This document shows positions 57,318 to 64,000 of a DNA stretch of 64,000 bases, in pieces. Where the stretch lies: the NCBI RefSeq assembly GCF_012223425.1, contig NZ_CP038799.1, forward strand, positions 1,054,001-1,118,000, written 5' to 3'. The first letter of the stretch is position 1, and every line of letters starts with the position of its first letter. The position numbers and the translations under genes were made by a program. The DNA comes from Mycolicibacterium frederiksbergense. GTDB taxonomy: Bacteria > Actinomycetota > Actinomycetes > Mycobacteriales > Mycobacteriaceae. The notes beneath the pieces were generated by a model. It was given only the letters and a program-made list of their open reading frames with translations, had not been told where the DNA came from and searched no databases.

Positions 57318-58445
57318 ATGACCATCTTCGACATACTGAGCGACGTGCCGACTCTGCCCGCAGAAGGTGAGCTCGGGGTCGTCCACATCGGCGCCCTGAC
57401 GCTGGAAAGCGGCGTGGTCCTCGACGATGTATCGATCGCGGTGCAACGCTGGGGCGAGCTGAACCGCGAACGCGACAACGTCGTCATGGTGCTGCACGCA
57501 CTCACCGGCGATTCGCACATCACCGGTCCGGCGGGCCCCGACCATCCGACACCGGGCTGGTGGGACGGCGTGGCCGGGCCCGGCGCGACGATCGACACCG
57601 ACCGCTGGTGCGCCATCGCCACCAATGCGCTCGGCGGCTGCCGCGGCTCGACCGGGCCCAGCTCGATCGCACCCGACGGAAAGCCCTGGGGCTCAAGGTT
57701 CCCGGCGATCACCATCCGCGATCAGGTGAATGCCGATCTCGCCGCGCTGGCCGCGCTCGGGATCACCGAGGTGGCCGCGGTGATCGGCGGATCGATGGGC
57801 GGTGCACGGGCGCTGGAGTGGATCGTCGGGCACCCCGACACCGTCCGCGCCGGCCTGATCCTGGCGGTCGGCGCACGCGCCACCGCCGATCAGATCGGCA
57901 CCCAGAGCACCCAGGTTGCCGCGATCAAGGCCGACCCGGACTGGAACGGCGGCGACTACTACGACACCGGCCGCGGCCCGGCCGCGGGTCTGGAGATCGC
58001 GCGACGCGTCGCGCACCTCACCTACCGCGGCGAGGCCGAGCTGGACTCCCGGTTCGGCAATGACGCCCAGGGCGACGAGGACCCCACCAACGGTGGGCGC
58101 TACGCCGTGCAGAGCTACCTGGAACATCAGGGCGGCAAGCTGGTGTCCCGGTTCGACGCCGGCACCTACGTCGCGCTCACCGACGCACTGAGCAGCCACG
58201 ATGTCGGCCGCGACCGCGGCGGCGTGGAGGCTGCGCTGGCCGGATGCCCGGTGCCGGTGCTCGTCGCGGGCATCACCTCCGACCGGCTGTACCCGCTGCG
58301 CCAGCAGCAGGAACTGGCCGACCTGCTGCCCGGCTGCGCCGAACTGAAGGTCGTCGATTCGATCTATGGCCACGACGGGTTCCTGGTGGAGACCGAGGCG
58401 GTGGCTCCGCTGATCCGGCAGACCCTGGAGATCGCGTCCCGGTGA
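57318..58445 (+). CDS. metX: Homoserine O-acetyltransferase
   Basis: A 375-residue alpha/beta-hydrolase-fold MetX that acetylates homoserine, supplying metY. Nucleophile elbow [12 protein letters not shown]; catalytic Asp and His in ITSDRLYP and [21 protein letters not shown] and the N-terminal [13 protein letters not shown]. Homologue of Rv3341. It overlaps the next methyltransferase gene by 4 bases. Confidence 0.96.
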   Translation: MTIFDILSDVPTLPAEGELGVVHIGALTLESGVVLDDVSIAVQRWGELNRERDNVVMVLHALTGDSHITGPAGPDHPTPGWWDGVAGPGATIDTDRWCAIATNALGGCRGSTGPSSIAPDGKPWGSRFPAITIRDQVNADLAALAALGITEVAAVIGGSMGGARALEWIVGHPDTVRAGLILAVGARATADQIGTQSTQVAAIKADPDWNGGDYYDTGRGPAAGLEIARRVAHLTYRGEAELDSRFGNDAQGDEDPTNGGRYAVQSYLEHQGGKLVSRFDAGTYVALTDALSSHDVGRDRGGVEAALAGCPVPVLVAGITSDRLYPLRQQQELADLLPGCAELKVVDSIYGHDGFLVETEAVAPLIRQTLEIASR

Positions 58446-59173
58446 GCCCGTCGAACAAGCAGGGATCCCTGTCCTTCGGCGAGGAAGCCGCCGCCTACGA
58501 ACGCGGGCGGCCGTCCTACCCGCCGGAGGCCATCGACTGGCTGTTGCCGAGCGGCGCGCAGCGCGTGCTGGACCTCGGCGCGGGGACCGGCAAGCTGACC
58601 GTGCGGCTCGTCGAGCGCGGCCTGGACGTGGTGGCCGTGGACCCGATTCCCGAGATGTTGGAAGTCCTCAGCCACTCGCTGCCGCAGACCCCGGCGCTGC
58701 TGGGTACGGCCGAGGAGATTCCGTTGCCGGACAACAGCGTCGACTCCGTGCTGGTGGCCCAGGCCTGGCACTGGTTCGACCCGAAACGCGCCGCGCAGGA
58801 GATCGCCCGGGTGTTACGCCCCGGCGGCCGGCTCGGGCTGGTGTGGAACACCCGCGACGAGCGGATGGGCTGGGTCAAGGATCTCGGCACCATCATCGGG
58901 CACGAGCACGACCCACTCAGCGACGAGGTGACGCTGGATACGCCGTTCACCGATGTGGAACGCAACCGGGTGGAATGGACCAGCTACCTGACCCCGCAGG
59001 CACTCATCGATCTGGTGGCGTCCCGTAGCTACTGCATCACCTCGCCCACCGAGGTGCGCACCCGCACACTGGAGAAGGTCCGCGAACTGCTGGCCACTCA
59101 TCCGGCGCTGGCCAACAGCACCGGTTTGGCGCTGCCCTACATCACGGTCGGAATCCGGGCGACGCTGCCCTGA
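58442..59173 (+). CDS. Class I SAM-dependent methyltransferase
   Basis: A 243-residue methyltransferase type 11 (Rv3342 by position). Motif I is [19 protein letters not shown], motif [10 protein letters not shown], and post-[13 protein letters not shown]. It is translationally coupled to metX (GTGA), so it is part of the SAM-IV-regulated methionine operon; a role consuming SAM is suggestive, but the acceptor is unknown. Confidence 0.9.
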   Translation: MSPSNKQGSLSFGEEAAAYERGRPSYPPEAIDWLLPSGAQRVLDLGAGTGKLTVRLVERGLDVVAVDPIPEMLEVLSHSLPQTPALLGTAEEIPLPDNSVDSVLVAQAWHWFDPKRAAQEIARVLRPGGRLGLVWNTRDERMGWVKDLGTIIGHEHDPLSDEVTLDTPFTDVERNRVEWTSYLTPQALIDLVASRSYCITSPTEVRTRTLEKVRELLATHPALANSTGLALPYITVGIRATLP

Positions 59174-59251
59174 GCTGGCGTCATCGATGCCGGCGCCGGA
59201 ATATTCGTGCCGCCGAATGGGTACTAGACGGTGAACGACGAGAGGCCCGCG

Positions 59252-59719
59252 ATGACCAAGCGTGACCGAGACCGTCTTGCCGCAGCCGGAGGCACCGCCC
59301 CCGTGGTGCAGATCGCCGCCATGGTGATCGGGGCGGTGTTCCTGGTGTTCGGGGTCGCGGGCTTCATCCCGGGTATCACCAGTCACTTCGACGAACTGAG
59401 CTGGGCCGGTCAGCACTCCGGCGCGCTGCTGCTCGGAGTTTTCGCGGTGTCGATCCTGCACAACGTCGTGCACCTGGCGTTCGGGCTCGCCGGCCTGATT
59501 CTCGCCCGGACCGCGGCGTCGGCCAAGGCGTATCTGCTCTGGGGTGGAGCCGTGTACGCGGCGCTGTGGCTCTACGGGGTGGCGATCGATCACCACGGCC
59601 CGCTGAACGTCGTGCCCGTCAACGCTGCCGACAACTGGCTGCATCTCGGTTTGGCGGTCGCCATGATCGCCTCGGGGGTGACGCTGGGGCGCATGGCGAT
59701 TCAGCCCGACCAATCCTGA
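59252..59719 (+). CDS. DUF4383-type small membrane protein
   Basis: A 155-residue protein with four transmembrane helices (APVVQIAAMVIGAVFLVFGV, then SGALLLGVFAVSILHNVVHL, and two later), fitting the DUF4383 family, which is common in actinobacteria and often stress-induced. The ATG at 59252 has GAGAGG 6 bases upstream; GTG 59231 is an in-frame alternative. GGGTAC at 59218-59223 resembles a SigF -10 but I see no matching -35. Function unknown. Confidence 0.82.
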   Translation: MTKRDRDRLAAAGGTAPVVQIAAMVIGAVFLVFGVAGFIPGITSHFDELSWAGQHSGALLLGVFAVSILHNVVHLAFGLAGLILARTAASAKAYLLWGGAVYAALWLYGVAIDHHGPLNVVPVNAADNWLHLGLAVAMIASGVTLGRMAIQPDQS

Positions 59720-59720
59720 G

Positions 59721-60014
59721 TCAGGACGTGCCCAGCGGGTCGATCGTCCATGCGATGTAGAGCATCGCCGCGCTGACGGTCGCGGTCGTGGCAAAATCGA
59801 TGGTGCGGGAACGGATCACCAACAGGCCGGCGCGGTCGTCGGAGAGGGCCAGCCGCAGGGCGGCCGCCACTCCCACCGCGATTCCGATGACGAGCGCACC
59901 GCGGCGCCAGTAGCCGGTGATCACCAGCCCCAGTGCGGCCAGGAGTATCAGGCCGACCAGCAGGATCGGCCACTGACCGGCAAAGACCTTGCGGGCGAAC
60001 TCCTTTGGTGTCAC
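59721..60014 (-). CDS. DUF3017 membrane protein
   Basis: A 97-residue protein with three hydrophobic helices (WPILLVGLILLAALGLVI, ALVIGIAVGVAAALRLAL, and a C-terminal one), homologue of Rv3355c. The GTG at 60014 overlaps the folD stop by one base, so it is translated from the folD message. The function of the family is unknown. Confidence 0.88.
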   Translation of the reverse strand: MTPKEFARKVFAGQWPILLVGLILLAALGLVITGYWRRGALVIGIAVGVAAALRLALSDDRAGLLVIRSRTIDFATTATVSAAMLYIAWTIDPLGTS

Positions 60015-60868
60015 TAGGCGCGCTCCGCGCGCTCCACCACGTTGGTCAGCAGGAACGCCCGGGTCAACGGGCCCACCCCGCCGGGGTTCGGCGACACGTG
60101 ACCGGCGACATCCCAGACGTCGGGCGCCACGTCACCGGTGAGCTTGCCCTCGACCCGGCTGACGCCGACATCCACCACGGCAGCACCGGGTTTCACCATG
60201 TCGGCGGTGACCATATAGGGCACCCCGACCGCAGCCACGATGATGTCCGCCTGCCGGGTCAGCTCAGCCAGATCGCGGGTTCCGGTGTGGCACAACGTGA
60301 CCGTGGCATTCTCCGAGCGACGGGTGAGCAGCAGGCCGAGCGGGCGGCCGACCGTGACTCCGCGGCCGATGACCACCACGTGCGCGCCGGCGATCGGCAC
60401 GTCGAAACGACGCAGCAGGTGCACGATGCCGCGCGGCGTGCAGGGCAGCGGCGCTTCCTTGCCCAGCACCAGCCGACCCAGGTTGGTGGGGTGCAGACCG
60501 TCGGCGTCCTTGTCCGGGTCGATGCGCTCCAGGGCCGCGTTCTCGTCGAGGTGCTTGGGCAGCGGCAGCTGCACGATGTAGCCGGTGCATTCGGGGTTGG
60601 CGTTGAGTTCGTCGATCGTCTCGTCCAGGGTGGCCTGGCTGATATCGGCGGGCAGGTCACGACGGATCGAGTTGATCCCCACCTTCGCGCAGTCGGCGTG
60701 CTTGCCGCGCACGTAGGCCTGCGACCCCGGGTCGTCGCCGACCAGGATGGTGCCCAGTCCCGGGGTGCGGCCGGCGGCCGTCAGGGTGGCCACCCGCCCC
60801 TTGAGATCGTCGAGAATTTCGTCGCGGGTGGACTTACCGTCCAAAGTCGTCGCTGCCACGTAGGTCAT
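60014..60868 (-). CDS. folD: Bifunctional methylenetetrahydrofolate dehydrogenase/cyclohydrolase
   Basis: A 284-residue FolD enzyme converting 5,10-methylene-THF to 10-formyl-THF. The active Tyr-Lys region is [17 protein letters not shown], the signature [10 protein letters not shown], and the NADP loop [15 protein letters not shown] with the C-terminal [10 protein letters not shown]. The ATG at 60868 (MTYVAATTL) is chosen because the family begins with this segment. Homologue of Rv3356c; its relation to the met operon is one-carbon metabolism. Confidence 0.96.
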   Translation of the reverse strand: MTYVAATTLDGKSTRDEILDDLKGRVATLTAAGRTPGLGTILVGDDPGSQAYVRGKHADCAKVGINSIRRDLPADISQATLDETIDELNANPECTGYIVQLPLPKHLDENAALERIDPDKDADGLHPTNLGRLVLGKEAPLPCTPRGIVHLLRRFDVPIAGAHVVVIGRGVTVGRPLGLLLTRRSENATVTLCHTGTRDLAELTRQADIIVAAVGVPYMVTADMVKPGAAVVDVGVSRVEGKLTGDVAPDVWDVAGHVSPNPGGVGPLTRAFLLTNVVERAERA

Positions 60869-60887
60869 TGTGGCAGGCTCGCCCGGT

Positions 60888-62111
60888 ATGAACATCCAGC
60901 CCGGAGTGTTCACTGACGTGTTCGGCGAAGCCAAACTCGGTCCGGTGACGCTGCGCAACCGCATCATCAAGGCCGCCACCTTCGAGGCGTCCACGCCGAA
61001 TGCGCTGGTCACCGATGATCTGATCAAGTACCACCAGCTCCCCGCCGCAGGCGGTGTGGGCATGACGACGGTCGCCTACTGTGCCGTCACCCCGGGCGGG
61101 CGCACCGACGGCTGGCAGCTGTGGATGCGGCCGGAGGCGCTGCCCGGACTGCGCCGGCTCACCGACGCCGTGCACGCCGAGGGTGCCGCGATCAGCGCCC
61201 AGATCGGCCACGCCGGCCCGGTCGCCAACGCCAAGACCAACAAGGCCCCGGCCCTGGCCCCGGTGCGGTTCTTCAATCCGCTCTCCATGCGGTTCGCCCG
61301 CAGGGCCACCCTTGAGGACATCCGCGCGGTCACCGCGGCGCACGCCGACGCCGCGCGGCTGGCCATCGACGCCGGATTCGACGCGGTGGAGATCCACCTC
61401 GGGCACAACTATCTGGCCAGTTCGTTCCTCAGCCCGATGCTCAACCGGCGCACCGATGAGTTCGGCGGCTCGCTGGAGAACCGCGCCAAGGTCGCGCGCG
61501 GGCTGGTGCGGGCGGTGCGCGACGCCGTCGACACGCACGGGGCCAAGAAGATCGCGGTCACCGCCAAGCTGACGATGACCGACGGGGTGCGCGGCGGCAT
61601 CCCGATCGACGAATCCCTGCAGACCGCCAGGTGGCTACAAGATGACGGCGGGCTCGACGCCATCGAGCTGACGGCGGGCAGTTCCCTGGTCAACCCGATG
61701 TACCTGTTCCACGGTGACGCGCCGCTCAAGGAGTTCGCCGGCGCGTTCAAACCCCCGATCAGCTGGGGCATGCGGATGACGGGCAAGAAGTTCCTGCGCG
61801 AATACCCGTACCGGGAGGCCTACCTGCTGCGGCACGCCCGCCAGTTCCGGGCCGAGCTGTCGCTGCCCCTGATCCTGCTTGGCGGTATCACCAACCGCGA
61901 GACCATGGATCTGGCGATGGCCGAGGGATTCGAGTTCGTCGCGATGGGCCGTGCGCTGTTGGCCGAACCCGACCTGATCAACCGCATCAAGGCCGACGGG
62001 GACGCCCATACGGTCAAAGCGCTGTGCACCCACTGCAACAAATGCATGCCGACGATCTACACCCACACCCATTGCGTGGTCACCGGCGCTCCGGACACTC
62101 TGACCGTCTGA
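60888..62111 (+). CDS. NADH:flavin oxidoreductase, old-yellow-enzyme-like
   Basis: A 407-residue FMN TIM-barrel protein of the OYE/2,4-dienoyl-CoA reductase group, homologue of Rv3359. Segments: [50 protein letters not shown], and [16 protein letters not shown], then a CTHCNKC cysteine cluster near the C-terminus that may bind an Fe-S centre. Substrate unknown. The ATG at 60888 is preferred; GTG 60870 is in frame. It is divergent from folD with a 19-base gap between start codons. Confidence 0.9.
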   Translation: MNIQPGVFTDVFGEAKLGPVTLRNRIIKAATFEASTPNALVTDDLIKYHQLPAAGGVGMTTVAYCAVTPGGRTDGWQLWMRPEALPGLRRLTDAVHAEGAAISAQIGHAGPVANAKTNKAPALAPVRFFNPLSMRFARRATLEDIRAVTAAHADAARLAIDAGFDAVEIHLGHNYLASSFLSPMLNRRTDEFGGSLENRAKVARGLVRAVRDAVDTHGAKKIAVTAKLTMTDGVRGGIPIDESLQTARWLQDDGGLDAIELTAGSSLVNPMYLFHGDAPLKEFAGAFKPPISWGMRMTGKKFLREYPYREAYLLRHARQFRAELSLPLILLGGITNRETMDLAMAEGFEFVAMGRALLAEPDLINRIKADGDAHTVKALCTHCNKCMPTIYTHTHCVVTGAPDTLTV

Positions 62112-62198
62112 CGATCCTGCGCCGAGAACGCCTCAGATCGGCAACAACGCCCTTGCAGCCCGGCACACCGCTTCGCCCAACCGATACAGTTGTTCCCG

Positions 62199-64000
62199 AT
62201 GAGCCGCCCCGGAACGCCCGCGCTGACCGTTCGATACGAGGGGTCCGCACGCACCTTCTCCGCAGGCAACGACGTCGTCGTCGGCCGCGATCTGCGTGCC
62301 GATGTCCGTATCGCCCACCCGCTGATCTCCCGCGCGCACCTGGTGCTGCGCTTCGATCAGGGCCGGTGGATCGCCATCGACAACGGCAGCCTCAACGGCA
62401 TGTACCTCAACGGCCAGCGGGTGCCGACCCTCGACATCGTCGACGGCCAGCTCCTCAACGTCGGTAACCCGGACGGCCCGCAACTGGCCTTCGAGGTCGG
62501 GCGCCATCAGGGCTCGGTGGGCAGTCCCCCGCCGACCGCCGCGGTCCCGACCCCCACCGGCCCCAGGCCCAGCGCCTCTTGGCCGACCCAGGCACCGATC
62601 CAGCCCGCTCCGCCGGCGTGGCCGACCGGCGGCGCACCGGCGCAGAACCCGCCGCGCTATCCGTCGGCGCCGCAGCCGTACCAGCCGACAGGCCAGCAGG
62701 CCTACCAGCCCAGCGCGCCGCAACCGGCCTATCCGCCACCGCCGGTCGCGCGCTCACAGCCGGCCTACATCCCGCCGGCCGACCCGTCGCAGACCGCCAT
62801 GGGTCCGACCGCCGTGCCGCGCCCGTCGGAGAACAATCTCGCGACCAGCATGCTGAAGATCCTGCGTCCGGGGAAGGCACCCGAGGTGCCCCCGGGCGGG
62901 ATCAAGATCGGTCGCGCCACCGACAACGACATCGTCATCCCCGACGTCCTGGCCTCACGGCACCACGCCACCCTGGTTTCCGGCCCCGGTGGCACCGAGA
63001 TCCTGGACAACCGCAGCATCAACGGCACCTTCGTCAACGGTGCCCGCGTCGACGACGCGTTGCTGCGCGAGGGCGATGTGGTCACCATCGGCAACGTCGA
63101 CCTGGTGTTCACCGGCGGGACGCTGGTCCGCGGCTCGGAGACCCAGGCCGCCACCCGCACCGGTGGTCTGGAGGTCCGCGGCCTGACGTGGACCATCGAG
63201 GGCAACAAGACGCTGCTGAACAACATCTCCATCGACGCGCGGCCGGGCACGCTGACCGCGATCATCGGCCCGTCGGGCGCCGGTAAGTCGACGTTCGCCA
63301 AACAGGTCGCCGGTCTGACGCATCCGACCGACGGCCGGGTGTCCTTCGAGGGCCACGACATTCACGCCGAGTACGCCTCGCTGCGCTCCCGGATCGGCAT
63401 GGTCCCCCAGGACGATGTGGTGCACGGCCAGCTGACCGTCAAGCAGGCGCTGATGTACGCCGCCGAGCTGCGGCTGCCACCGGACACCACCAACGAGGAC
63501 CGCGAGCGGGTGGTCCTGCAGGTCCTCGAGGAACTCGAGATGACCCAGCACCTGGAGACCCGGGTGGACAAGCTCTCCGGCGGTCAGCGCAAGCGGGCCT
63601 CGGTGGCACTCGAGCTGCTGACCGGCCCGTCGCTGCTGATCCTGGACGAGCCGACCTCGGGCCTGGACCCGGCGCTGGACCGCCAGGTGATGACGATGCT
63701 GCGCCAGCTCGCCGACGCCGGCCGCGTGGTGCTGGTGGTGACGCACTCGCTGACCTACCTCGACGTCTGCGATCAGGTGCTGCTGCTGGCGCCGGGCGGC
63801 AAGACGGCGTTCTACGGTCCGCCGAGCCAGATCGGCCCGGAACTGGGCACCACCAACTGGGCCGATATCTTCTCCTCGGTCGCCGGTGACCCCGACGCCT
63901 CCCATCAGAGCTACCTGTCCCGCAGTGGCCCGCCGCCGCAGGCCGAGGCCTCCTCACAGCCTGCTGATCTCGGCAAGCCCGCGAAAACCAGTGTGCGGCG
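62199..64000 (+). CDS. FHA-domain ABC transporter, Rv1747-like, 3' end missing
   Basis: The first 600 codons of an ABC transporter with two forkhead-associated domains. FHA1 (about 20-90) has VVVGRD, ISRAHL and NGSLNGMYLNG; a Pro/Gln/Ala-rich linker with TQAP and TAMGPT threonines follows; FHA2 (about 225-290) has IKIGRATDND, ASRHHA and NRSINGTFVNG. The ATPase has GPSGAGKST (Walker A), LSGGQRKRA (signature) and LLILDEPTSGLD (Walker B). Rv1747 has the same order and a C-terminal permease, which should lie outside the right edge. The threonines are candidate kinase sites for PknF-like regulation (inference). The frame is open at base 64000. Confidence 0.95.
   Translation, partial: MSRPGTPALTVRYEGSARTFSAGNDVVVGRDLRADVRIAHPLISRAHLVLRFDQGRWIAIDNGSLNGMYLNGQRVPTLDIVDGQLLNVGNPDGPQLAFEVGRHQGSVGSPPPTAAVPTPTGPRPSASWPTQAPIQPAPPAWPTGGAPAQNPPRYPSAPQPYQPTGQQAYQPSAPQPAYPPPPVARSQPAYIPPADPSQTAMGPTAVPRPSENNLATSMLKILRPGKAPEVPPGGIKIGRATDNDIVIPDVLASRHHATLVSGPGGTEILDNRSINGTFVNGARVDDALLREGDVVTIGNVDLVFTGGTLVRGSETQAATRTGGLEVRGLTWTIEGNKTLLNNISIDARPGTLTAIIGPSGAGKSTFAKQVAGLTHPTDGRVSFEGHDIHAEYASLRSRIGMVPQDDVVHGQLTVKQALMYAAELRLPPDTTNEDRERVVLQVLEELEMTQHLETRVDKLSGGQRKRASVALELLTGPSLLILDEPTSGLDPALDRQVMTMLRQLADAGRVVLVVTHSLTYLDVCDQVLLLAPGGKTAFYGPPSQIGPELGTTNWADIFSSVAGDPDASHQSYLSRSGPPPQAEASSQPADLGKPAKTSVR

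Noticed and set aside
59195..59251. A SigF promoter before the DUF4383 gene
   Set aside because: GGGTAC resembles the -10, but no GTTT-type -35 is found at 15-17 bases.

Overview
The window is a high-GC (roughly two-thirds G+C), gene-dense chromosomal segment from a mycobacterium, most likely an environmental, rapidly growing Mycolicibacterium-type species. The evidence is long gene-order conservation with the M. tuberculosis Rv3296-Rv3359 region: lhr, nei2, an RluA-type pseudouridine synthase, glpD2, lpdA, a gamma-glutamylcyclotransferase, amiA1, amiB1, deoD, pmmB, upp, an Rv3311 homologue, add, deoA, cdd, sdhCDAB, sigJ, dacB1, a YihY gene, trpS, metY, metX, a methyltransferase, DUF3017, folD and an Rv3359 homologue. 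Frequent GTG starts and many 4-base ATGA/GTGA overlaps also fit. No tRNA, rRNA, CRISPR array, insertion sequence or prophage is visible.

Layout. 1-5 kb: DNA repair (Lhr helicase, cut by the left edge, and Nei2). 5-11 kb: an accessory lipid block with a DesA3-like desaturase and its reductase, divergent from a FabR-like TetR regulator with a good FabR-type operator between them, then an enoyl-CoA hydratase, an SDR, a FkbM methyltransferase and an MTB12-like secreted protein. 11-19 kb: RNA modification, glycerol-3-phosphate and quinone redox enzymes, two M20 amidohydrolases and purine phosphorylase. 19-23 kb: an accessory insert between deoD and pmmB, which are neighbours in M. tuberculosis. 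It holds a TetR regulator with three operator copies facing a flavin monooxygenase, an AbrB-type permease and a MarR regulator. 23-31 kb: nucleotide and sugar salvage (pmmB, upp, add, deoA, cdd), with an added pair encoding an EspC-like protein and a WXG-NlpC/P60 peptidoglycan hydrolase. 31-35 kb: succinate dehydrogenase. 35-38.7 kb: a DUF559 gene bracketed by related hairpins, an AI-2E-type permease, and an ECF41 sigma factor (SigJ) beside a carboxymuconolactone-decarboxylase-like gene that carries an ECF41-type promoter. 38.7-44.7 kb: an amine or polyamine catabolic cluster. 44.8-53.3 kb: cell wall (DacB1), a guanidine-III riboswitch with a SugE/Gdx exporter, TrpS, a secreted lipase-like protein, a MarR/mycothiol-type pair and XthA. 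53.3-64 kb: monomeric isocitrate dehydrogenase at the locus where M. tuberculosis has icd1, SAM-IV-controlled methionine synthesis, folD, an old-yellow-enzyme-like oxidoreductase, and an Rv1747-like FHA-ABC transporter cut by the right edge.

Regulation is unusually readable here: two riboswitches, one sigma-factor/target-promoter pair, three regulator/operator systems, and a set of hairpin and dispersed short repeats, some of which lie inside coding sequence. Family assignments, synteny and consensus motifs come from memory; no database search was run.
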